Both the position numbers and the translations under genes were made by a program. A model generated the notes under the pieces. That model was not told the origin of the DNA. It was given only the letters and a program-made list of their open reading frames with translations, and did not search any database. 64,000 nt of DNA from positions 24,556,874 through 24,620,873 of the forward strand of contig CM060195.1 of the NCBI GenBank assembly GCA_030549335.1, read 5' to 3'. This DNA is from Pontederia crassipes. Its lineage: Eukaryota; Streptophyta; Magnoliopsida; Commelinales; Pontederiaceae. Below are positions 45,439 to 54,946 of the stretch, piece after piece (position 1 is the first letter of the stretch; every line of letters begins with the position of its first letter).

Positions 45439-45688
45439 TTTTGTCAATTATAATGTGTATGCGTGATAGACATAAAGACCACTTGAAATATTAAAAGGAT
45501 TATTCTAAGGATAAGAAAGCAACCATGGTTCTTAAAAAATAAACATAGTTAAGGAAGGCTACCAAGATCATAAGAATGATGGTTAAGGTGTGAAGGAAAT
45601 TAGGATTGTTTTACTTAGGTCTACATGACCTAAATGATGACATGGAATGGTCAAGTGTTGAGCTAGATGATTTGACACTTAGATTAAG

Positions 45689-46240
45689 TCAAGGATTAGA
45701 GTAGCACAAACAGAATTGTGGCGCAAGAATGATCTCCGTTTCATGAAGTTGATTAAGGATCTAAGACTTACACTAGAATATTGGAAATATAAGATAATAT
45801 GATGGCATAGTTAGGACCATCACCAAGAACCATTAGCAAGAGACTGTTAAGTGATGCTATTGAAGACGCATGAAGAAGGCTACGTGGGTGGAAACGAAGG
45901 ACTGAAGATGAATGGAGCGACGATGATGAAAGGATTTTTGTTTAAGATTAAGTTAATGATTAGAGTGTCATAGAAAAAATGTGACTTAAAAATGATTCTC
46001 AATTTCTTGAGATTGGTTAGAGATATGAGATTCTCACAGAAATCTTAGGAATAGCAAGTGATGGTGATTGACTAGTGAAGATGAAATGCAAAAATCATTA
46101 AAGTGAGACCATTGAGAAATGCACATTGGATGTCACAAAGGGGGAGAACATGCCGTGTATACGAGGAGCGAAAGACAAATGGAGCAACATGGATGATGAG
46201 ATTTATTGTATAAGATTCTACAAAATTTCAGGATGAATTT
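45689..46240 (+). repeat. Diverged tandem duplication (about 270 bp) where pol would be
   Basis: Two blocks run in parallel: ATTAGAGT ... AAGAATGATCTCC ... GATTAAGGATCTAAGACTTACAC ... GAATGGAGCGACGATGATGA, starting near 45696, and ATTAGAGT ... AAAATGATTCTC ... GGTTAGAGATATGAGATTCTCAC ... AAATGGAGCAACATGGATGATGA, starting near 45959. Both end in TTTAAGATT or TATAAGATT. Neither codes. The 3' copy runs into the polypurine tract. Confidence 0.65.
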
Positions 46241-46246
46241 TATTTT

Positions 46247-46253
46247 AAGGGGG
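46247..46253 (+). promoter_or_regulatory. Polypurine tract of the gypsy element
   Basis: AAGGGGG, seven bases before the 3' LTR, in the context GGATGAATTTTATTTTAAGG typical of Tekay/Del elements. Confidence 0.8.
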
Positions 46254-46260
46254 TATATAT

Positions 46261-48830
46261 CGTAATATTATAAAAAAGGAAAAAAAAGAAAAAGACAACA
46301 TCAAACCAAGCCCAGCCACGAGGTGAAGCCCACAAGTCCATCTACTTAAGCCAACATAAAGTAATGCCCTAAAAGCACTTTCTACCTAACCCCTTGCCAC
46401 CTCACTCTTTTCTCCCCTCTCCCATTTTTCATTCGGCCGGCTACACCCCCCAAAGACCTCCTAGTTGCTACACAGGCGACAACAACTTCAAGAGTCTCAC
46501 CAACCTCCAAGCAACAAGTGGCCACTCACCTCACTCTCCATCCACTCATGGCTGCAGCAACACTAGAGGAGAGCTAGAGGAGGAGCCATAGAAAGAAGAA
46601 AGAAAAGAGAAGAAGAAAAAGAAAGGATTAGAATTAAGATTAAGGTTTTAACTTAAACCTTAAAGGTATGTTGAGGGGATACAAACCTCCTAATCACCCT
46701 TAATGATGTATTGATGTATGGATTAAGGGTTTCAAGGTCAAACTGGGTCTTATAGATGCATTATTAGGGGATGTTCATGTTTTGCCCTATAATGACTCAT
46801 ATTTTGGTATGATTACTGTTTCATTGCTAATCATGATTAGGATTTAACGTCACTTGTCATTCATGCTTAGATCATCCTTAGTTTTGCTTATTACTATATA
46901 CAAATATGATTAGTAGGCTTAATGTTCTTTATGCAAACCCTTATGTAATTCATGCTTATGGTGATTATTTTAGTGATTTACTAATCCTAGAATGAGTTGT
47001 GCATTGCCCATATTTTCATGTGGATGAATGGATGTTTTGGTATTGGTCATATATGGTTGTAAATGGGAGAAAGTGGGGATAAAAATAGGGGAAGATCGAC
47101 TGCTTCCCCTCGCACGGCCGTGATACTTTAGGAACGGCCATGACCCCTCTTAGAAAGGCCCTGCCTTAGTCGAAATCGATGGAGGGACAAGATTCAACGT
47201 TCTATCACGGCTGTAACTAAGGTCATGCACCGCCGTGACTAATGTGATTACAACTACCTTAGAATATTTCGAAGACAGGATGAGATTTAACATTCTGTCA
47301 CGGTCGTGACTAAGGTCAGGCACGGTCGTGACCAATGTGACCATGCATGCCTTAGGAAATTTCGAAGACAAGATGATACTCATCATTTTGTCACGGCCGT
47401 GACTAAGGTCAGGTACGACCATGACCAATGCGACTGCGGTGCCTTAGAAAAATTTTCAAGGACAACACGATCGTGACCATGCCTTCATAGGCATACTATG
47501 TGCTGGCACGACCGTGACACAGGGTGGCACGATGGTGAATAGAGTACAACCCATGTATTGCTGATTGTTTCACACTTTGAATGTTTTGAAGTATGTATGA
47601 TCTTAAATAGGATTAAAAAATGCAACATGTATTGAATGATTGTATGTATTCATGAATGTAAATTAAAAGACAGATTGATGAAGGTGTCTTGTTGTTGTCG
47701 TCGTAAGATGGGGAACCGAAGTCGTCACTCGCTAGCTTCAGTGGCTAGTCCTTGGGAATGCAAATGTCGACCCAACGAGGTTGTGCTTCCTCCGGAATGC
47801 AGATGTCGACCCAATGAGGTTGTTTGACCCAATGAGTTTGTGCTTCCACCTCAGAATGCAGATGTAGACCCAATGAGGTCATGCTTCCACCCAGAATGCA
47901 GATGTTGACCCAATGTGGTTGTGCTTCCAATGGGACAGAAAGATCGACAAGTCAACATGGACTTCTCAATCACCAAGATAAGAAGCTATCTAATTAAAGT
48001 TAGAAGATGAAAAGAAGAAGTCATTTAAAGTGACTAAGATGAATGTCTTGGGACATAAAGATGAAGATGATGTTAATGAAAGCACCTTAAAGGATGCTAA
48101 TGTATGTCCCCTTGTCATATGATGTTATGAATGAAGATGTTAAAGTAAAGTAAGAAAAATGATGATATGCTTTAAGCATAATGATAAGTTATGATATATT
48201 TTGGCATAATGTTAATGATGTTATAGTTTTATCTTATTTTTCCATGATGATATGTTCACATGCTATATAGTGTGCATAAGTAGCTCATAGCATGCATATG
48301 TTCTATGTTTCATTATGATGTATATGACATGACATGTAGAGATCATGTTATAGGATCATAGCATGCATGAGCCTCAACATACTCTAACGAAAGAAATGTC
48401 CTGCACCTCATGGATCCGTGCAGGTATGGATAGGACATAGGTTCGGCGGCGAGGGCCTCATGACGACGACATTGCACATAGGTTGGTTGGGTTATGACCT
48501 AAGTATATTTTATTACATTATGTATGATGATGAATTCTTTAGAGAGTCGAGTGTGTATGATCTATGGGCCTTTGAATCATGTACTTTGCATGAACTCATT
48601 TATGTATCATGAACCCTATGTTGGGTATTATGTTAGAGCCTATGTGGCCCGTGGGCTAGATATGTATCTTGGGATTTTATTAGCTTATGAAGTCTTCCGC
48701 TGTCTTTTATGTTTTTGGGCTTTTTTTACTATTATATTTTCTGCTGTGATGTTTTATGTAATTAGATTATGTAAATAACGATTCCTAGGGTTCGACAACT
48801 AAATTGGGGCCGAGTTTTGGGGGCATTATA
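46261..48830 (+). repeat. 3' LTR of the gypsy element
   Basis: 2,570 bp. Its terminal bases are CG and TA instead of TG and CA, each a single transition that would block re-integration. It lacks the MITE and the solo LTR found in the 5' copy and so preserves both empty sites. The GGTTGTGCTTCC...AATGCAGATGT...GACCCAATGAGG tandem block at about 47755-47930 is also found in the 5' LTR at about 43215-43415. Confidence 0.9.
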
Positions 48831-48835
48831 GTTAA

Positions 48836-49193
48836 AAAAATTTGGATCAAATCTGATTCATCTCAAAAAGTTTTGAGATGGATATCTAGTTGAAAGGATT
48901 TTAAGTTTTAACCAATGACTCGACATCCAATGAATATTATAATATGATTAATAATCTTATATAAAATTAGTTATAGTATTAAATTTCTTTAAATTTATTT
49001 CAATTATAGATATTTCATTTTAAAAAAAATTATTTTCATCTTTCAAATATTAAAAAATTAGCTCAACCTAGTCACAGACTATTCTCTTGAATTTTGTTAG
49101 GGTTTGATGAGATTTTTCTTTTGACAAGAATATTCTTATCCTCCTGCTTAGAAAATGTAGGTGCTTGTCAAAATTTTTAGCATAGAATATAAA
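48836..49193. other. AT-rich spacer
   Basis: DNA between the gypsy element and the copia LTR remnant. No feature was recognised. Confidence 0.4.
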
Positions 49194-49770
49194 TGTTGGA
49201 TTTAAGACACATATGAAGCATAAGAGGATTGTCGAGGATTTTCTACGAACACTAGATGAGTGCATTTATATCTCAGAATTTGAGATCGAACCTATGAGAA
49301 CGAAACACCTGACGACAACACAGGTACCTCTAAATGAACCTACACGAAAAACATCCATTGGACTCTCGATCTCATGTCCCCTTTTATATAAAAAGGACAA
49401 GGCGAAGGAGACTTGGGCAAGGGGTCAGACGGAATGCATCATACGCGTTTGATGCGTGCAATTGCGTGCTCCCCATGCATGCATCGTGCAATCCCACACA
49501 CATCTTGGGATCCCGAGCGCATCGCACATCACGCGATCGTGCAAGAAGCTCATGCAATCGAGCCCAAGAAGATGCGTGCACTTGTGCACGTGTTAGCCGC
49601 CTAGTGGGCCACGTGTGCGTGGCCCATTGATTTGGGAACACCAATAATCTCCCACTTTCCCTCATTGGGCACATAATTATTCTTTCGTTCATTTGATAAA
49701 TGAGCCATGGACCTAAGAGTATAAGCATGCTTCGAGTTAGAATGTGACTTGTTATATGTGAAAGAACTAG
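49194..49770 (-). repeat. Copia 3' LTR remnant with short internal stub
   Basis: On the minus strand a polypurine tract AAAGTGGGAGA (near 49647-49657) precedes an LTR running down to TGTTGGATTTAAG at 49194. The LTR is about 453 bp, with a TTTTATATAAAAAGG TATA region near 49381. The internal stub (to about 49770) contains CCCTCATTGGGCACATAATTA. It is similar to 50428-51400. Confidence 0.65.
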
Positions 49771-49774
49771 TGGC

Positions 49775-50425
49775 TTCAAAAATTGGTCACAAATCTACTT
49801 AAGCAATTGTGCCAACCAAGATGTAGCTAATTTAATTTAGACTTATTGATCATACTTGACTCCATGTCAGCAAATCTCAACAGCAGTGTTTACTCCAAAG
49901 TCCCACAAACAAACAACACTATTTTCAGTCCGCACAAATTTAAAATGTGTTTTGATAGATGAAGGGGGTAGCTACATAAGCCCATGATCACCTCCGTGTT
50001 TTGCCCATATGAAACTATTCAATGAGACTATCTTGGTACTTAGACCTCTTCCGCCCTTAGGGGGCTCAATGTCCTTATTGAAAGATCCATGTTGGTCCAT
50101 GGCCCGTGTTTCTCATATGGCTCAAGTGAGCACACGAGGTTGAATATGATACCATTCTATAACACCCCCTGGCTCAATCAAGATATTATTAGCTTTGGAT
50201 TTTCAGTTTGCATGAATTTAAAACGCATCTTGATAAGTGAAAGGGGTAGTTACATATAAGCCCGTGATCACCTCCGTGTTTTGCCCATGTGAACTATTTA
50301 ATGAGACCATCTTGGTCCTTAGACCTTAGGTTGTTATGCCCTTTCCTCCTCCGCGCTTCAAAATCCAGCTGCAAAAAAACATCATGCATAGTGGCACAAC
50401 TCAATGCAATGGATCGGGCTTTTCT
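49775..50425 (+). other. Diverged duplicate of DNA upstream of the 38-kb gene
   Basis: CTAGTGGCTTCAAAAATTGG and the following 75 bases match 37425-37500. GTTTACTCCAAAGTCCCACA at about 49890 matches 37995-38015. CCTTTCCTCCTCCGCG and CAGCTGCAAAAAAACATCAT at 50339-50390 match 38042-38096. The order is kept but the 490 bases between the first two blocks at 37.5-38.0 kb are missing, and a TRIM-like element has entered. The coding part of the gene is not included. Confidence 0.7.
49923..50330 (-). mobile_element. TRIM-like small retrotransposon remnant
   Basis: Two direct repeats of about 125 bp (49923-50047 and 50200-50328) share AATTTAAAA, GGGGTAG(C/T)TACATA and GATCACCTCCGTGTTTTGCC. Between them, on the minus strand, ATGGTATCATATTC follows GGGGGTGTTATAGA, which fits an LTR end and a degenerate primer site. 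Total size is about 0.4 kb, typical of terminal-repeat retrotransposons in miniature. It interrupts the duplicated gene-flank fragment. The 3' repeat lacks the last 40 bases of the LTR, so it is incomplete. Confidence 0.55.
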
Positions 50426-50427
50426 AC

Positions 50428-51332
50428 GAATATTTTTCTACGAACATTGGACATGTGCACTTGTACTTTAGGATTGGGGAGAGAATAGAATATTTGACAA
50501 CACAAGTACATCTAGATGAACCTACACGAAAACTATCCATTGGACCCTCGCTCTTGGTCCCTTTTTATAGGGAAAGGACAAGTTGAAGGAGACTTGGGCG
50601 AGGGGGCAGATGGAATGCATCACGCGCGCCTCATGTGTGTTACTGTGCATGATTGCGCGATCCTACGTAGCATCACGTGTCACACGCATTGCACGAGAAG
50701 TAGGGTTGGACACGAGCTAGGCCGAGTTAGGCTTCCACTTAAATAGGCCAAGCTTGTTACAAAATAAAAGTATTTAAGCCTGGCCTATAGTCTGTGATAA
50801 GCCATGAATATAAACTTAGCCTGACTTATTTGATTAACTTTTAATGGCTGGCCTAGCTTATTAGCCTGTTAACCTAAATATTTTTTTGATGATATACTAG
50901 ATTAAATACAATAAATCTTATTTATTAAAGAAACAATAGATACAAAATAAATAAAAGAGACACCACTAATATATTTTTTCTAAACATATAATAAAAATAG
51001 TAATATTGAACTCAAAATTAAAGATTTAAAAGATTAAGGATTAAAAATTATAATATAATATATTAATAAATCTTGGCCTGACAAGTTATAAGGCTAGGCC
51101 AATTATTAAGAGGTTAATAGGCTTTATTTAATATTTCAGCCTGACTTATTTTGATAATAGGCCAAGCCGAGCTAGGCCAAAAATAGGCCGAGTCACGAGT
51201 TGCTCACGAACGGCTCAGCTTATTTCCAGCCCTAGCGAGAAGCATGGGAAGATGCGTGCACTTGTGTGCGCGTCAGCCGCCCAATGGGTCACGTGCGCAT
51301 GCCCCACTGATGTGCTTACGAGGGCACACAAA
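50428..51332 (-). repeat. Second copia 3' LTR remnant, split by a hAT MITE
   Basis: It shares TTTCTACGAACA, CATCTAGATGAACCTACACG, TTTTTATAGGGAAAGGACAA and GGAGACTTGGGCGAGGGG with the LTR at 49194-49646. On the minus strand GACAAGTAAGAGA (51333-51345) is its polypurine tract. The first 80 bases of the LTR are missing at the left. Removing the MITE and one target copy rejoins CACGAGAAGCATGGGAAGATGCG as in 49540-49580. Confidence 0.65.
50701..51234. mobile_element. hAT-type MITE
   Basis: Ends TAGGGTTGGACACGAGC and, in reverse, TAGGGCTGGAAATAAGC, good hAT terminal inverted repeats. It is flanked by ACGAGAAG (50693-50700) and GCGAGAAG (51235-51242), an 8-bp duplication with one mismatch. Subterminal regions repeat GGCC(A/T)AG(C/G) motifs (AGGCCGAGTTAGGC, GGCCTAGCTTA) around an AT-rich core. 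No coding capacity. Confidence 0.85.
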
Positions 51333-52968
51333 CAATCTCTTACTTGTCCTCATTGGGCACATAATTGTTTTTGTATGGGTTGTAGACCTATGAATACAAG
51401 AATGTCTCTTTATAAGAGCTAGAATGTGACTTGTTAGGGCTCACAATCGCTCAACAATCTCTACAATGTATGTCATGCCCGTTAGATATTCATAACAACT
51501 CACATATGAGTAAGCAGATGGTCAAATAATCATGTAACTCATTATGCTCTATATCTGCCTTGCACATAGTCAAGACAACATATGTCTTCTCTGCGGTAAC
51601 TAATTCTTATATGCACTATTTTTCAACATAAGAAAAATAGTCGACTGATTGTATATGAAAGTTTAATGAGGTTCATAATGGTTCTTTCCCTGGCACTCAA
51701 GACTTTCAGTAGTAAACTAGCTACTTTCCTAAACATGAGTGGACAAACTACTTTACTTTTTGCCTTTGAGTACCCTGTTAAAGTAGTAAGCACTAATTTT
51801 TTTTTCTTAAGACATAGTCAAGAGTCTAAAGACAAATGAATCATTTGTCAGAGACTTGATCATCTCTTATTTTATCCATTTTATCTATAATACGAATGAC
51901 AATTTGCCACCTTTAAGCTACAAACTTGGCTACATATAAGGCAAGAATTAAGTAATTGTCAGCTTGGAACCATTCCATAATAGCATAACTGATTTTTGAG
52001 TTTTTAATGAAGAAAGAGAAGAAAAGAAAAGGAAAGAGAGGGAGAGGAGGAGAATAAAAGGAGAAGGGAGACATTTTTTGGAAGGAGACACGGAGGGTGA
52101 GGAACGATCAAGGCAGGGGGTGAAGACAGGAACCGGAAAAAGAAGAGAAGGATCGATGGAGAAACTTTGTGGAGTTTTTTTGAAGCCAATGTCTGGCTAA
52201 ACACGCTGCTTTCTTTGTGTTGGATTGAACAATTGCTGTGGTTTATTTCTTGTGCTGGATTCTTAGATGTTTACTTGACTTCTTGCATGTTAGATTGTTA
52301 ATGATTCTGCCGATACTTTTGACTTCTACATGATTGATGAATCATCTCTGTTATTCTATCTTGTTCAAGAGAAAAGATAGATCATATATCATGAATCATT
52401 AGGGACTCATTTATGATAACTTTTTAATTTTGGAGAGATTGAGAGGCCCATTTTACTACATTGTGATGTGAGAGCCTGCAATGCTGGTACAAAGAATTGA
52501 GAGTTCAATTTTTAGAAGATCTGAATCGAGAGATCGATAGATCTTAGGTTCTAACCCAATTATATCCAACATAATCCTTATCATTCAAAGAGAGATCTTT
52601 GGAGAAGAGGATAGAGTTAGATTGTTTTTCATTGCTAGAATTGAGAGATCATTCACATCGTATAGGAATTATATTCATGGTAGTTATCAATTTATCACAG
52701 AGGAGCTTTCATCTTATATGAACCCTCAACCACTATTTATCGTTTCTTCCTCTTTATTCCCTCAACTGATTATTGTGACATTTCAAGATATTTTAGATCA
52801 GAATTAATCTAAGTCAATGGGGTTAAGACACTCGTGATTTCTACACGACTTGTATACTTGCAAATGTGTAGACTCAAGAGTATAAAATTTAAATTTGAAT
52901 GATATTTACTCGGCGTGATAAATCAAGGCTACTAAAGTCTGCATCAAGACTCTGACCATGATGACAGT
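51333..52968. other. Copia internal stub and spacer
   Basis: The first few hundred bases are probably leftover internal copia DNA (ACTTGTCCTCATTGGGCACA onward) without recognisable protein. An A/G-rich stretch lies at 52000-52160. No gene was recognised; open frames are short. Confidence 0.4.
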
Positions 52969-54482
52969 TGATACGAGAATTGGTAATAATATACGCTAGC
53001 AAGTGCACTAGTCACTCAAGTAATAAAGTATAATGAGTAAAGTGTTGAACTCACGAGAAATTAACTTACTTAGCTAAATAAATTTCAGATGCTAATAGGT
53101 GACAACATAGTTTGGATAAAAGATTGTAGAAAAGTAAAGACTAAAACTAAACTAATCTACTAATGTTTAGGGTCTTGTGACGAGTTAAAATAATTAAGAA
53201 CAAGCTTGTTTCACTTCTGTACCAGTTGATTTAATCGATTGAGTCAACTTGGCAGACCACGCAATCTAATACTCTATCAAGCTCCATTAGATTATGACAT
53301 GAATTTCTTCAAGAAAATTATGAATTAATAAATTGATCACATTGCCCAATTAATAATCAACTACTAATTCAAATAAAACTAATGAAAAACCTTAAACACA
53401 ACAATCATGTTCTTAAAAGCTAAACAAACTATAATCAAACACGAAGATTCACAAGTTTTCCTTAACAATAAGACTTTTTCTGAAATAAAATTAAAACTTA
53501 AAACTAAACTAAATTATCCTTATTACAACGATTAAAAAAATAACTTCAAAGATTGAATTAATTCATCCCAGCATAAAATAACATTGGAAGTACTCTCCTG
53601 AACGAAATGATGAACTATTGCACGATATTTGCCCGAGATCACTGCACAAAAGTTCTTTCTGTTGTTCTTCAAGTTGCTCCCATGTTATCATCTTCAAAGC
53701 ATAGGTTGCATGCCCTAACTTGAATGTTTTTTTGCTGTAGAAAGCCTCTATTTATAGGAGTTCAAGTTTTCATGTAATCGAAGAAGAAATGAAAACCTTT
53801 TCTATGTAAAATAAGGTAAATTCTGATATGAAATAAATATGAGATTTTAGCCTTGTCAAACTCCAAATTTTGATTCATAATATGTTTTTAAATCATCTTG
53901 GCATCATATAGTATGAATATGAATTCTTGTGTACTTGAAATTATTCCAAAAATTCGTCCAAATCTTGAATTTGCAATCTGTCACGGATGGTAATAGTGAT
54001 TTCACGGCCTAAACAATGTCCGAATCAGACTAAAAATGAATTTTCATGGCCCGTGGAAGGAATGTCACGACCTTTATAGTGTGCAATTCACATAGAAACT
54101 ATGAATTTCGTGGCCCGTGAAATTTTGGTCACAACCATGCCTCGATCAAGTTGTTGGGGTGGAAAAACATATTTTAATGGCATGTTAAAGTGGTCTAACG
54201 ATCGTGAAAAATTTTTCACGGCCCCCGTGGTAAGCAAATTTGAGCTTTGATGACTTCACTATTTTCACTTTCTAGCTCCATTTTAACTCCAGAGAATGTT
54301 ATTTTATCCGTTGGTTTCGTAATTCAATTTTCTTGTTCCTAGACAATAAAATAAATATTTGGGTAGATTTTCATTTTTGTAAAGTTTATGTAAATAAGTT
54401 CATAAAATGGTGCATGGTAATAGAAAAAATCGAAATAAGATTAAATGCAGTACTAAATATACGTTGAATTTTGCATGCATCA
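52969..54482 (-). mobile_element. Solo LTR of a Tat/Athila-like gypsy element
   Basis: On the minus strand it runs TGATGCATGC ... CTCGTATCA, 1,514 bp. The flanks are ACAGT (52964-52968) and ACAAT (54483-54487), a 5-bp duplication with one mismatch. No primer site or polypurine tract adjoins it. At 53970-54240 it has about eight motifs of the TCACGGCCCGTGA type. The end GCTAGCAAGTGCACTAGTC is characteristic of Tat/Athila LTRs. Related DNA lies at 54947-58969 and, in opposite orientation, from 60546. Confidence 0.78.
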
Positions 54483-54946
54483 ACAATTGAAATAATCAAT
54501 TCATTATGTTTCTAGATCATCTTAGCATACATAGTACTTAACACAAGTATTGCGGTAGAGACCCCCACTTAAGGAGCATATGTCTACCTCTATTAAAATT
54601 ATACACTGCATAAACTTAAGTCTAGTCGCTCCTTCTAGTACCTTATTTGATTTTTCAAATTGCTCGCTCTTATAGAGCGCCAAATGTGAATATCACATCT
54701 AGTCTCTCTCTTAATAAGAAAACATTGAGTTACAAAAACTCATGTTTCAATATATATTTTTAGAATCACATTATGATTCACATATTTCATTCTCACTTGC
54801 TATCTTCACAAGTGCCGAAAGTGTTTGTTCATATGAGAGAACAAACTCAAGTCTGATCCACATATTTTTTACATGTATAACAAAACTTTATAGCACGATC
54901 GAATGAATTCATAAAAGAGAATTTTTATTCATTGTGATGCATATGA
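54483..54946. other. Spacer between two related LTRs
   Basis: AT-rich DNA with a GGTAGAGACCCCCACTTAAGG sentence-like copia internal fragment look, too short to classify. No gene. Confidence 0.35.

Larger units (their letters stand above)
39969..48830 (+). mobile_element. Gag-only gypsy (Tekay/Del-like) LTR element with nested MITE and solo LTR
   Basis: Perfect 5-bp duplications GTTAA (39964-39968 and 48831-48835) flank the unit. The 5' LTR starts TGTAATATT and ends GCGTTACA. The 3' LTR ends are changed to CGTAATATT and GCATTATA. A primer site and AAGGGGG polypurine tract are present. The interior is about 2.0 kb and codes only for gag; no protease, reverse transcriptase or integrase is seen. 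The layout (gag, non-coding stretch, AAGGGGG, LTR starting TGTAAT) resembles Tekay/Del chromoviruses. The 5' LTR received a Tourist-like MITE and a copia solo LTR after integration, since the 3' LTR lacks both. Confidence 0.9.

Noticed and set aside
49923..50330. Cassandra-type TRIM carrying 5S rRNA sequence
   Set aside because: Direct repeats fit a TRIM, but no 5S A box, intermediate element or C box is visible.
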